Source of the DNA: Ammoniphilus sp. CFH 90114
GTDB taxonomy: Bacteria; Bacillota; Bacilli; Aneurinibacillales; RAOX-1
NCBI RefSeq assembly: GCF_004123195.1
Contig: NZ_SDLI01000014.1
Location: 1 to 64,000 of the forward strand
Direction: 5' to 3'
Length of the DNA: 64,000 nucleotides
Shown: positions 33,989 to 42,178 of the stretch, one piece after another
Numbering within the stretch: position 1 is the first letter of the stretch
Layout: each line of letters begins with the position of its first letter
The notes under the pieces: generated by a model
Seen by the model: the letters and a program-made list of their open reading frames with translations, nothing else
Databases searched by the model: none
What the model was told of the DNA's origin: nothing
Made by a program: the position numbers and the translations under genes

Positions 33989-34834
33989 ATGAGTTTGCTG
34001 GAAGTGAAGGAAGTGACTTATAGCTATGGTTCATCCCGATTCTTTTGGCGGGCGTCACGACAAGCCACGATTCTTTCCAATGTTACCCTTTCTATAGAAG
34101 AAGGGATGTGCATGGGGCTTCTAGGGACTAGCGGAGCAGGGAAAAGCACGTTGGGAAGAGTGATCCTTGGATTGGAAAAGCCACAAAAAGGCATGGTTCT
34201 TTTTCAAGGACAGGACCTCTACAACATGGATAAGCATACCCGCATGCGGCTCCGACGGGATCTTCAAGTCGTGTTCCAGGATTGTTACTCCTCGGTAAAT
34301 CCACGGATGACGGCCGAACAGATTATCGGAGAACCCTTGGAAAATTACGAGAAACTGTCTCCCGCAGAGCAAAAAAGAACGATAGCGGAATTACTGGAAC
34401 AGGTCGGGCTAAAATCGGAAGATATGAAAAAATATCCCCGCCAATTCAGCGGTGGACAGCTACAAAGAATCAATATCGCAAGAGCAATCTCTTTAAAACC
34501 GAAGCTGATTGTATTAGATGAGTCGGTAAGTAGTTTGGATATGGTGAATCAGACGCATATCTTGAGCTTATTACGAGAATTAAAGTCTGTTTTTGGCCTT
34601 TCTTACCTCTTTATCACCCACGACATTAAAGCGGCTTACTCCATTTCAGATACGTTGGCGGTGATGGAGAAAGGGGAGCTCGTGGAATTATGTCGGGACA
34701 AAGATCAAATTTTTGCTTCCCAACAACCCGCAGTTAAGAATTTGATGTCTTCCATTCTTTCTGAGCATCCTCGACATCGCTCCATTGTTTCGGGTGGAAA
34801 TCTTATGCGTCATACCGAAGCTAAACTGTGTTGA
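33989..34834 (+). CDS. nikE: ABC transporter ATP-binding protein, NikE-like
   Basis: 281 residues. Walker A GTSGAGKST near residue 48, signature FSGGQLQR, Walker B LIVLDESVSSLD, H-loop FITHDIK. It pairs with the NikD-like subunit. The frame opens at 33968, but GAAGGGGTGATCCC precedes ATG 33989. Last gene of the operon; a terminator follows at 34880. The operon's base composition is somewhat richer in G+C than its surroundings. Confidence 0.87.
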   Translation: MSLLEVKEVTYSYGSSRFFWRASRQATILSNVTLSIEEGMCMGLLGTSGAGKSTLGRVILGLEKPQKGMVLFQGQDLYNMDKHTRMRLRRDLQVVFQDCYSSVNPRMTAEQIIGEPLENYEKLSPAEQKRTIAELLEQVGLKSEDMKKYPRQFSGGQLQRINIARAISLKPKLIVLDESVSSLDMVNQTHILSLLRELKSVFGLSYLFITHDIKAAYSISDTLAVMEKGELVELCRDKDQIFASQQPAVKNLMSSILSEHPRHRSIVSGGNLMRHTEAKLC

Positions 34835-34879
34835 ATGGAATCAAAACATAATAATTTAATATTCTTCTCTAAAGGTTAT

Positions 34880-34910
34880 GATCGTCCTAATTTCTAAGGA
34901 CGATCTTTTA
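34880..34910 (+). terminator. Terminator of the nikABCDE operon
   Basis: A 9-bp stem (GATCGTCCT / AGGACGATC), 8-nt loop, then TTTTATATTT. Confidence 0.88.
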
Positions 34911-34971
34911 TATTTAGTAAATTAACGGACAGAATCCTTCAATACCTGAAAAAAAACACACCATCCCCAGA

Positions 34972-35940
34972 TTAGGTGGTGTGCTTCTCTTTATCCTCTC
35001 TTTTCCTGAGAAGTAATAACAGTTGGGCAACTAAGGCTAGTATAGGGAGTTCAAGCAACGGTCCAATGACTAAGGTTAAGGCAATTAAAGGTTGGTTAGG
35101 AAAGGCCGTCATCGCAATAGCTAAGGCTATCGGGGAGTTTCTTGCCAACGTGGTTAAGTTAAAACTCACCTTATCTTCGTAAGGAAATTGACATTGACTA
35201 GCCACCTTCTGGCCAATCATAAAGTTGACAACAAAAAACAGGAGAATGGGGATTAAGATTTTCAATAATAAGTCCAAGTGATTTAATAACAAACTCCCTT
35301 GTGATGCAAACATCGCTACAATGGCGAGACTTAAAAAGATAATAGGAAAAATGCTTAGATTTGATAAAATTTTATCCTCTATGTGTTTCTTTTTGCTTAG
35401 AATCGATTTTGTTATAAAAGCCAGTAGCAACGGAATAATCAACACAATTAAGACGCATTCAACTAAGAAAGAGATTTCGATTGTGCCTTTAGCTCCACCA
35501 AATAAGAGTAAATAAAGAGGTAATAGTAGAACTTGAAGGATGAGGTTTAGTGGCAGGATGGTCGTTGATAAGGCGACATTCCCTCTTGCCATACCCGTAA
35601 AGATTAAGTACCAATCGGTACAAGGAGTTACCATCAACATGATAAATCCAATCCAAAGGGCTGGATGCTCTGCTAGAAAAATATAGGCTAAAAGCCACGC
35701 GAACAAAGGTGTCCAAACGAAATTCATGATAACAGTTGCATAAGTAAATCTAATATTTTTAAAGGAATCTTTTATATCTTCTATCGGTATCTGTAGAAAG
35801 GTTATGTAAAGCATCCCGATCAATAAAGGAACAATGAATAGGTCTGCATCATTTGCAACGATCATAAAGTTACCCAGACCAAGACCTAGCACAACAGATA
35901 ATAAAATGATAATGGAATAGAACTTTTCAAGTAAACTCAT
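34972..35940 (-). CDS. ACR3/BASS-type efflux carrier (arsenic resistance protein-like)
   Basis: 322 residues with about ten membrane segments, of the bile acid:sodium symporter/ACR3 superfamily. The MLMVTPCTDWYLIFTGMARGNVALSTTILPLNL block (residues 100-135, in pieces) is characteristic of the arsenic-resistance-like branch; the cysteine in TPCTDW corresponds to the conserved ACR3 position. Likely an arsenite/antimonite extruder, but no arsR or arsC adjoins it. In minus orientation AAGAAGG directly touches ATG 35949, so the next ATG (35940) fits better. Confidence 0.75.
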   Translation of the reverse strand: MSLLEKFYSIIILLSVVLGLGLGNFMIVANDADLFIVPLLIGMLYITFLQIPIEDIKDSFKNIRFTYATVIMNFVWTPLFAWLLAYIFLAEHPALWIGFIMLMVTPCTDWYLIFTGMARGNVALSTTILPLNLILQVLLLPLYLLLFGGAKGTIEISFLVECVLIVLIIPLLLAFITKSILSKKKHIEDKILSNLSIFPIIFLSLAIVAMFASQGSLLLNHLDLLLKILIPILLFFVVNFMIGQKVASQCQFPYEDKVSFNLTTLARNSPIALAIAMTAFPNQPLIALTLVIGPLLELPILALVAQLLLLLRKREDKEKHTT

Positions 35941-36265
35941 CTGTACCATCCTTCTTTAAAAGCAATTGACACAAATTTAGCATAACATAGACAAGTAATG
36001 CGTTCCTAAAAGGGAAATCCGAATGCCAGGGAAAAGGAAAAAAACACTTGAACTATTCTTAAAGATAGTATATTTTACCATGGAAACCATCATCATGGTC
36101 ACGACCACGCTAGAGAAGGAAATAACACAATACAGGTGGAAAAATCTCGACTACAACATGCAGAAATGCAAGTATAGTCATCCGATAATGGATGCCTATG
36201 TATTTGGCACTCGGAGTAGCCGCGATTCCACTCTTATTCTTTATATAATAGGGAGAGGTTAAAAA
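35941..36265 (+). other. Gap with a histidine-rich broken frame
   Basis: Between 36076 and 36177 one frame reads YHGNHHHGHDHAREGNN, a plausible metal-binding segment, without a start codon. In another frame an 18-codon hydrophobic peptide follows (36192-36248, MPMYLALGVAAIPLLFFI). Together they may be a frameshifted small membrane protein with a histidine-rich domain. The 79-codon open frame from 36023 overlaps both and is not credible. Confidence 0.35.
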
Positions 36266-36892
36266 ATGAACAATCAATGGAACAAAATGATTTATAAAAT
36301 ATGGTCTCCATTCTATGATAAAATTTTTAATTCCGGAGCGTTTCTTAAAGCAAGGGAAAAGTTGGTCAAGGATATCGAATTGTTTAAAGGAAAAAGAATT
36401 TTGTTTGTGGGAGTTGGAACCGGAGCAGATTTAGAACGGATTCAACATCGCGATTATGAAATAACGGCGATTGACTTTTCTAAGGATATGTTGGATAAAG
36501 CTAAACAAAAATTCAATCAGTCTTCTATTGAGTTTTTGGAAATGGATGCTCAAAAACTCGAATTTGAAGAGGAGTCTTTTGACTTAGTAGTAGGGAGTCT
36601 TATTTTATCTGTGGTTCCAGATGCAGATAAAGCCCTGAAAGAGATGGTCAGAGTGACGAAACAAGGCGGAGAAATATTACTATTCGATAAATTCGCCCCT
36701 AAAAACAAGCAAATATCTGTTGGGAAAAAATTGATTCGTCCCCTTATTTCGCTACTAGGTACCGATATCGGATTGAATTTTGAACAGACATTCGCTAGAT
36801 ATATTCATTCAGTTGCCGTCCAAGCTGACGAACCCGTCATGTTTGGAGATATGTACAGGAAAATAAAATTGTTGAAGGTAAGGAAATGGTAG
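36266..36892 (+). CDS. Class I SAM-dependent methyltransferase
   Basis: 208 residues. Motif I is ILFVGVGTGADLERI (residues 46-60), followed by ITAIDFSKDMLDKAKQKF, then the SFDLVVGSLILSVVPDADKAL post-motif. It resembles phosphatidylethanolamine/UbiE-type methyltransferases. The substrate is unknown. AGGGAGAGG lies before ATG 36266. The nearest neighbours are the ACR3-like carrier and a 37-aa peptide locus. Confidence 0.82.
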   Translation: MNNQWNKMIYKIWSPFYDKIFNSGAFLKAREKLVKDIELFKGKRILFVGVGTGADLERIQHRDYEITAIDFSKDMLDKAKQKFNQSSIEFLEMDAQKLEFEEESFDLVVGSLILSVVPDADKALKEMVRVTKQGGEILLFDKFAPKNKQISVGKKLIRPLISLLGTDIGLNFEQTFARYIHSVAVQADEPVMFGDMYRKIKLLKVRKW

Positions 36893-36897
36893 GGTTT

Positions 36898-36933
36898 TTA
36901 CACTGAAAAGGTGGACATGATTTATGTTAAGAT
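36898..36933 (+). promoter_or_regulatory. Putative promoter of the 37-aa peptide gene, copy 1
   Basis: TGAAAA followed, about 18 nt on, by the extended -10 TGTTAAGAT (36925-36933). The segment is clearly homologous to 52090-52119 upstream of copy 2. Confidence 0.5.
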
Positions 36934-37000
36934 GGGGTATGAGTGATAAAGTTATATTAGTTTGATGTTGGGAATCTAGTAGAGTTTGGGGGATAAAGAA

Positions 37001-37114
37001 GTGAACATGTTATATATTTCGCTTGCGGGAGCTGCGATTGGTTTAATTGCTTCAACAATTGGATTCAGGATGATGATGAAGGATGCTATCAAGAAGATGA
37101 ATGACGGCAAGTGA
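37001..37114 (+). CDS. 37-aa membrane peptide, copy 1
   Basis: GTG start, 37 residues: one hydrophobic segment (LYISLAGAAIGLIASTIGF) and a basic helix (RMMMKDAIKKMNDGK). Nearly identical to copy 2 at 52227-52340 (5 differing residues), with conserved flanking DNA from about 36898 to 37125. In copy 2 the next gene is the PCYCGC lipoprotein; here that gene is missing and a terminator follows. Family not known to me. Confidence 0.65.
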   Translation: MNMLYISLAGAAIGLIASTIGFRMMMKDAIKKMNDGK

Positions 37115-37131
37115 TCAGGTTGAAGAAAGCC

Positions 37132-37156
37132 AAAAGGAGCTGTGGGCTCCTTTTTT
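37132..37156 (+). terminator. Rho-independent terminator
   Basis: AAAAGGAGC and GCTCCTTTT pair around TGTGG, with six T residues. It lies at the point where similarity to the copy-2 locus ends. Confidence 0.85.
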
Positions 37157-37235
37157 AGGTTAAACCTAATTTCTTTTTTATTTCATCAAGGGTACTCTCC
37201 AATCCAATGATGACGTCCTCTTTCTTCTAAGAAAT

Positions 37236-37424
37236 ATGAATAGCATATTCGCGATAGGAACCGTCGTTCCTTTATTTATCATCATTGGATTGTATATCGG
37301 GTTTGGTTTAGATCGAGTAGCCATCAAGAAAACCAAACAGTGGGGTAGAAGAGTACAATGGCTTGCGGGAATTGTCTTCCTTCTATGGGGAATCAGTGAT
37401 ACTTACACTTATTGGACACTTTAA
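37236..37424 (+). CDS. Small two-span membrane protein
   Basis: 62 residues with two hydrophobic segments: IFAIGTVVPLFIIIGLYIGFGL and VQWLAGIVFLLWGISDTYTYW, separated by a basic loop. Not recognised. The ribosome binding site is weak (TTCTAAGAAAT), so the start at ATG 37236 is uncertain. Confidence 0.5.
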   Translation: MNSIFAIGTVVPLFIIIGLYIGFGLDRVAIKKTKQWGRRVQWLAGIVFLLWGISDTYTYWTL

Positions 37425-37445
37425 ATGGTACCTCCATAGACATGA

Positions 37446-37469
37446 ACGGTTGCGTGCGATGGCAACCGT
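37446..37469 (+). terminator. Hairpin of the ACGGTTGC family
   Basis: ACGGTTGC / GCAACCGT, 8-bp stem with an 8-nt loop. Shares stem and left flank (ATGAACGGTTGC) with the hairpin at 53078, but lacks the T-run. Confidence 0.6.
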
Positions 37470-37508
37470 ATACTAATTGAATGAAATGTAAGTTAGGTGG
37501 ATTAAACA

Positions 37509-37721
37509 TTGGGGACTTTATTCATCATTGCAGGAGTTATTTGTGTAATCATTTCTTTATTTATTCATATTCCCGAAATTAAAAAGGCTACTTCTTCAAA
37601 GGGAAAATTCATGGCTATTTTAGATTTTTTATTAGACCCGTTTACAGGCTTCACAGCTTTGTTTTATTTGGGTATGCTAATGATCTTGTATGGCTTATTA
37701 GAGATACTGAATTTGATATAA
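37509..37721 (+). CDS. Small membrane protein
   Basis: 70 residues with hydrophobic ends: GTLFIIAGVICVIISLFIHI and LFYLGMLMILYGLLEILNLI. Starts at TTG 37509 behind TTAGGTGG. Family not recognised. It precedes the cad promoter. Confidence 0.6.
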   Translation: MGTLFIIAGVICVIISLFIHIPEIKKATSSKGKFMAILDFLLDPFTGFTALFYLGMLMILYGLLEILNLI

Positions 37722-37735
37722 TTTAGGCTAGATAA

Positions 37736-37797
37736 TCAAATGATTGTTTGACCGTTTTGGTGAAGAGGAATATAATGATAGTCAAAACAACGTTTGA
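37736..37797 (+). promoter_or_regulatory. cad promoter with two CadC operators
   Basis: TTGACC (37748-37753), 17-nt spacer, TATAAT (37771-37776). Two inverted repeats of identical form TCAAA-N6-TTTGA flank it: 37736-37751 overlaps the -35 and 37782-37797 covers the start point. This is the half-site and spacing known for CadC-type ArsR regulators. Transcription begins too late for the upstream ATG at 37772-37774 or GTG/TTG starts, supporting ATG 37814. Confidence 0.85.
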
Positions 37798-37813
37798 TTG
37801 TGAGGTGGGTTTC

Positions 37814-38209
37814 ATGACTGATGGCAAAAACGAACGGGATCTGTGTGAGATATTTTGTTATGACGAAGAAAAAGTGAGTCGAATAAAGGTAGACCTTGAA
37901 AAACAAGATACGCTTTCTGTAGCTAAAATATTCAAAGCCTTAGCTGACGATACACGAATAAAAATTGCTTATGCGTTATCCCAGGAAGGTGAGCTTTGTG
38001 TATGTGATGCAGCTAATATTGTTGGCTGTACCATGGCGACAGCTTCTCATCACCTTCGCTTGCTTCGAAACATGGGGTTGGCTAAGTATCGCAAAGAAGG
38101 CAAGTTAGTTTTTTATTCTTTAGATGATGACCATGTAAGACGATTGATTCAATTGGCGTTTATCCATAGCAATGAGAGTTCCAATATGGGGATGAATCAA
38201 AATGTCTAA
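37814..38209 (+). CDS. cadC: ArsR/SmtB family metal-sensing repressor CadC
   Basis: 131 residues. The N-terminal DLCEIFCYDEEKV supplies the two cysteines, and ELCVCDAANIVGCTMATASHHLRLL combines the alpha-3N-type cysteine pair with the DNA-recognition helix: the Cd/Pb/Zn site of CadC. Metal binding releases it from the two operators upstream and derepresses cadA. GAGGTGGG precedes ATG 37814; the longer frame (from 37748) would begin in the promoter. Its stop overlaps cadA by 8 bp. Confidence 0.9.
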   Translation: MTDGKNERDLCEIFCYDEEKVSRIKVDLEKQDTLSVAKIFKALADDTRIKIAYALSQEGELCVCDAANIVGCTMATASHHLRLLRNMGLAKYRKEGKLVFYSLDDDHVRRLIQLAFIHSNESSNMGMNQNV

Positions 38210-40679
38210 TCATCCAAAAAAAGATGTATGTTGTGATTCTGGTTCTTGCTCGGAACCTATTCCTTTACAGTTTGCGGTTAAGTCTGAACCCAAAGATTCA
38301 TGCTGCAGTGATGATTCATGTGGTGACGTGCAAAAGCCTGCCCTACAAAATCTAATCGATGCTAACGGTCAATTGTTCGAGTATCGGGTACAGGGCATGG
38401 ATTGTCCAGCTTGCGCTCTAACCATTGAAAAAAGCCTTGGAAAGATGGAAGGCATCCATCATGTGCAAGTGAATTACAGCACAGCTAAGATGCAGGTCTT
38501 TATAGATGATGCAACGATTACAGATGATATCCAAACACAAATTAAAAAGTTGGGATTTTCCGCAGAACCGCTAGATACAGAAGGGAATTCTCAAACTTTT
38601 CTTATTGAAGGAATGGATTGCGGAGCTTGTGCGGTGACGCTTGAAAAACATATGACTCATCTTCCTTCCGTGGAAGAAGTGAGTGTAAACTTCTCAACCA
38701 GTAAGATGAAACTTGTTCATGAGATGAATGTCGAAGAGGTCCTGAAGGAAGTGTCGAAAGCCGGATTCAAAGCTACTCCTGTTTCAAAACGAAAAGGCAG
38801 AGTGGAAGAGTCAACGGGGAAAGGCGAAGGGACTCAACTTGTAACGTTCACAGGGATCTTATTGGCTCTGGGTTTCGTTGGCTCTTATTTTGACGCTTCA
38901 CCCTTACTTGTTACGGGGCTCTATGCGATAGTCCTTGTATTGACTGGCTATAAACCGGCCAGGAGTGCGTTCTATGCTATTAAAAGCGGCTCGTTGGATA
39001 TGAATGTATTGATGTCAGGGGCGGCGATTGGCGCTGCCTTTATAGGCGAATGGCTCGAGGGAGCCACGGTGCTATGGCTATTCGCTTTTGGCGTCATGCT
39101 GCAAAATAAATCGATTGAAAAAACTCGGGATTCGATCCGGAATTTGATGAATTTGGCTCCTTCAGAAGCCTGGGTGAAATCGGGCCGGGAGTTGATTCGA
39201 AAACCTGTTGAAGATGTGACTGTTGGGGATGTTATCGTCATTAAAGCGGGGGAAAAGATTCCGCTCGATGGGGAGATCCTGGATGGAGCTTCGAGTATTA
39301 ATCAGGCTCCGATCACCGGGGAATCCATTCCGGTAGATAAAACCATCGGGGATACGGTGTATGCCGGAACGGTAAACGAAAGTGGTTCATTAGAAGTGAA
39401 GGTAACCAAGTTGGTGGAGGATACCACGATTTCGCGTATTATTCACCTCGTTGAGGAAGCCCAAGAAAAGAAAGCTCCAACTCAAGCTTTTGTCGATCGA
39501 TTTGCTCAAATTTACACCCCCATTGTGTTCGGGATCGCGATATTGATCATGATATTTCCTCCGATCCTGGGTTGGGGAACATGGGGCGATTGGTTCTATA
39601 GGGCATTAGAATTGTTAGTGGTAGCTTGTCCTTGTGCTCTGGTCATCTCGACGCCGGTTGCCATTGTATCCGCTATTGGGAATGCGGCAAAGAACGGCGT
39701 ATTGATCAAGGGAGGGACCTTCCTGGAAATAGCGGGCGATTTACATGCGATTGCTTTTGATAAAACGGGAACGTTAACGGAAGGCAAACCGAAAGTGTCC
39801 CAAGTGATCCGGTTTGAGGGTACGGAAGAAGAATTGCTTTCCATTGCCAGAACCATTGAGGAGCATTCGAAACACCCGATTGCCCAAGCGATTTTGAACT
39901 ACGCGCAAGAGCATAACATTCCAGCAAGAAGTGGAAAAGAGTTTAAAGCGATCGTTGGAAAAGGGGCCCAGGCCACCATCGATGGAACCGAATATTTTGC
40001 TGGAAATCTCAAGCTTTTTGAAGAGTTTAATCTCTCATTAAGTGAAAGGAAAAGCCAAGTTCAAACTCTGCAAAAGGAAGGGAATACCATTGTTCTTATC
40101 GGGACCAAAACCAAATTATTAGGAATGATTGGTGTGTCAGACTCGATTCGGGACGTAACCGTAAGAGCGATATCGGAGTTGAAAAATATCGGGGTTAAAC
40201 AGTTGGTGATGTTAACCGGGGATAACGAAGGGACGGCGAAGAAGATTGCCGCCCAAGCCCATGTCGACCGTTATTTCGCGGAGCTGTTGCCAGAGGATAA
40301 GGTTGCTGCGATGAAGAAGCTTCAACAAGAAGGTCGTAAAGTGGCCATGGTGGGAGATGGGATCAATGACGCTCCAGCGCTTGCAACCGCAGACCTTGGA
40401 ATTGCCATGGGGGGAGCAGGAACCGATACCGCCATGGAAACAGCGGATATTGTTTTAATGGCGGATAACTTAGAAAAACTTCCTCACACCATCCATTTGA
40501 GTCGCCAAGCGCTACGAATCATTAAACAAAATATATGGTTCTCATTGATTGTTAAGTTTGTCGCTTTAGCCTTGATTTTCCCTGGCTGGCTTACGTTATG
40601 GATTGCTGTCATGAGCGATACCGGTGCAGCTTTACTCGTGATTTTAAACAGCATGAGACTTCTCAGATTAAAAAGTTAA
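38202..40679 (+). CDS. cadA: Cd/Zn/Pb-exporting P1B-type ATPase CadA
   Basis: 825 residues. A cysteine-rich leader (CCDSGSC, CCSDDSC) is followed by two HMA domains (GMDCPACALTIEK near 65, GMDCGACAVTLEK near 142), eight membrane segments, the TGES actuator motif, the CPC channel motif (VACPCAL), the phosphorylated D of DKTGTLTEGK and GDGINDAPAL. It exports Cd, Zn and Pb using ATP. Two HMA domains plus a cysteine leader is longer than the classic plasmid CadA. Overlaps cadC; a terminator follows. Confidence 0.92.
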   Translation: MSNHPKKDVCCDSGSCSEPIPLQFAVKSEPKDSCCSDDSCGDVQKPALQNLIDANGQLFEYRVQGMDCPACALTIEKSLGKMEGIHHVQVNYSTAKMQVFIDDATITDDIQTQIKKLGFSAEPLDTEGNSQTFLIEGMDCGACAVTLEKHMTHLPSVEEVSVNFSTSKMKLVHEMNVEEVLKEVSKAGFKATPVSKRKGRVEESTGKGEGTQLVTFTGILLALGFVGSYFDASPLLVTGLYAIVLVLTGYKPARSAFYAIKSGSLDMNVLMSGAAIGAAFIGEWLEGATVLWLFAFGVMLQNKSIEKTRDSIRNLMNLAPSEAWVKSGRELIRKPVEDVTVGDVIVIKAGEKIPLDGEILDGASSINQAPITGESIPVDKTIGDTVYAGTVNESGSLEVKVTKLVEDTTISRIIHLVEEAQEKKAPTQAFVDRFAQIYTPIVFGIAILIMIFPPILGWGTWGDWFYRALELLVVACPCALVISTPVAIVSAIGNAAKNGVLIKGGTFLEIAGDLHAIAFDKTGTLTEGKPKVSQVIRFEGTEEELLSIARTIEEHSKHPIAQAILNYAQEHNIPARSGKEFKAIVGKGAQATIDGTEYFAGNLKLFEEFNLSLSERKSQVQTLQKEGNTIVLIGTKTKLLGMIGVSDSIRDVTVRAISELKNIGVKQLVMLTGDNEGTAKKIAAQAHVDRYFAELLPEDKVAAMKKLQQEGRKVAMVGDGINDAPALATADLGIAMGGAGTDTAMETADIVLMADNLEKLPHTIHLSRQALRIIKQNIWFSLIVKFVALALIFPGWLTLWIAVMSDTGAALLVILNSMRLLRLKS

Positions 40680-40688
40680 TATTTATAA

Positions 40689-40721
40689 GCGGAGTATTAC
40701 ACTTTAGATACTCCGCTGTTT
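40689..40721 (+). terminator. Terminator of cadCA
   Basis: A 9-bp stem (GCGGAGTAT / ATACTCCGC) followed by TGTTTTC. Confidence 0.85.
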
Positions 40722-40741
40722 TCTGCCTATCGATAACATTA

Positions 40742-40799
40742 TTTTCACTGTGACAAACATGTGAACATACGGGGTTTCTAAAGTTCCTTATGTTAAAAT
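40742..40799 (+). promoter_or_regulatory. Upstream module of bdbDC shared with the PCYCGC locus
   Basis: TTTTCACTGTGACAA (40742-40756) and TTATGTTAAAAT (40788-40799, an extended -10) recur at 52053-52067 and 52108-52119 ahead of the PCYCGC operon. A second TGTGAACA at 40761 makes a direct repeat of TGTGA. Likely a shared regulator site plus promoter. Confidence 0.5.
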
Positions 40800-40908
40800 A
40801 CTGTTGTAGCATTGCCTTATGGCTGATCATGGCGCTTTGAGTTCAATCATTGTATCCAGGGTTCCGGGAAGGCTGACCTTGCAATAATCACTATAAAAGA
40901 GGTGCTCC

Positions 40909-41595
40909 ATGAAAAACAAAAAAAATAATTCACCATTCAAAGCAATGGTCATTGTAACCCTAGTTGTTATCTTAGGTTTGGTTGCTTTAGCAGTAATGAA
41001 TAACAATGATTCTAATTCGAGTCATGATCTAAGTTTTGAGAAACAGCCTCCCGTTGAAGGACAACCCTTGATCGGTGATGTTAACGCACCAGTAACCGTC
41101 GTTGAGTTTGGGGATTTTAAATGTCCCGCTTGTAAAGTATGGGGAGAGACGATCTTTCCTCAGTTAATTGCGGACTATGTTGAACCGGGGAAAGTGAAAT
41201 TTGCCTATATCAATGTATTATTTCATGGTGAAGAATCAAAAACAGGATCACTTGCCGCTGAACATGTATTTAAGCAATCGCCTGAAGATTATTGGGCCTT
41301 TCATAAAGAGATCTTTAATCATCAACCTCCAACACAAAATCATGATGACTTATGGCTGACAAAGGATAAGGTAATCGAGGTGGCAAGCAATTACCCTAAA
41401 ATTGATATCAATCAATTAAAAGAAAGTTTAGAGAAGGAAACAGAAATAGCAGAAGTGGAAAAGGATATGGTTCTTGTAAAGGAGTATAAAGTACAACTTA
41501 CTCCAAGTATTATGGTGAACGGTACCATGCTAGAAGATCCGTTTGACTATGAAAAGATAAAAAGTCTGATTGAAAAAGAATTACAGGGGAAATAA
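40909..41595 (+). CDS. bdbD: Thiol-disulfide oxidoreductase BdbD (DsbA-like)
   Basis: 228 residues. One N-terminal membrane anchor (residues 12-30) precedes an extracellular DsbA-like thioredoxin domain with the active site FKCPACKVWG (C-P-A-C near residue 72) and the cis-proline loop LTPSIMVNG. It oxidises secreted proteins to make disulfides. RBS AAAGAGGTGCTCC lies before ATG 40909. Forms an operon with bdbC 2 nt downstream. Confidence 0.9.
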   Translation: MKNKKNNSPFKAMVIVTLVVILGLVALAVMNNNDSNSSHDLSFEKQPPVEGQPLIGDVNAPVTVVEFGDFKCPACKVWGETIFPQLIADYVEPGKVKFAYINVLFHGEESKTGSLAAEHVFKQSPEDYWAFHKEIFNHQPPTQNHDDLWLTKDKVIEVASNYPKIDINQLKESLEKETEIAEVEKDMVLVKEYKVQLTPSIMVNGTMLEDPFDYEKIKSLIEKELQGK

Positions 41596-41597
41596 AA

Positions 41598-42014
41598 ATG
41601 GGAATCGTTAGAAAGTATTCTTTATATATCGCTTGGTTAGTTTCCGTTATGGCAACACTTGGTAGTCTCTATTTTAGTGAAATAAAAGGGTACATTCCCT
41701 GCGAGTTATGCTGGTATCAACGTATTTTTATGTATCCGCTCGTATTGATTCTTGGCATTGGGACTTTTCAAAACGACGGGACAGTCAAAAAGTTTGTTCT
41801 ACCTATGGCAATGATCGGATGGGGGATTTCTTTATTTCATTATCTTCAACAAAAAGTCCCTGGATTTGCCGAAATCAAGCCATGTAAAAGTGGAGTTCCT
41901 TGCAGCGCCCAGTATATAAACTGGTTTGACTTTGTCACGATTCCCTTCTTAGCTTTCACGGCGTTTTCCTTGATCATATTCCTTATGTTTCTAACTAAAA
42001 CACCCAAAAATTAA
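41598..42014 (+). CDS. bdbC: Disulfide-generating membrane protein BdbC (DsbB-like)
   Basis: 138 residues, four membrane segments. IPCELCWYQRIFMYP (C-E-L-C near residue 38) is the quinone-proximal pair and KPCKSGVPCSAQYINW the second, loop pair. It reoxidises BdbD and passes electrons to quinone. ATG 41598 starts 3 nt after the bdbD stop; the spacing allows translational coupling. Confidence 0.9.
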   Translation: MGIVRKYSLYIAWLVSVMATLGSLYFSEIKGYIPCELCWYQRIFMYPLVLILGIGTFQNDGTVKKFVLPMAMIGWGISLFHYLQQKVPGFAEIKPCKSGVPCSAQYINWFDFVTIPFLAFTAFSLIIFLMFLTKTPKN

Positions 42015-42139
42015 ATGGGTACCCTTTGACTGGACTTCGGTTAAAGCCGTATTTTTGCTGTCTTGCCGAGATGGTGGATAGACAATCGGTTTTAGGATAG
42101 ATCCAAAAAAAAGGACAAAGTTCTCGATGGTCAAGAAGT

Positions 42140-42160
42140 AGGGCTGCATTTGGCAGCCCT
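42140..42160. terminator. Hairpin between convergent bdbC and methyltransferase genes
   Basis: An 8-bp stem (AGGGCTGC / GCAGCCCT) without a clear T-run on either strand; a possible weak terminator. Confidence 0.4.
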
Positions 42161-42178
42161 TGACTGTTGCCATGACGT

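Noticed and set aside
36023-36262. 79-codon frame
   Set aside because: Poor composition; overlaps the histidine-rich and hydrophobic frames and has no RBS.
40800-40908. bdbD leader as a riboswitch
   Set aside because: No known riboswitch core; only unremarkable short pairings.
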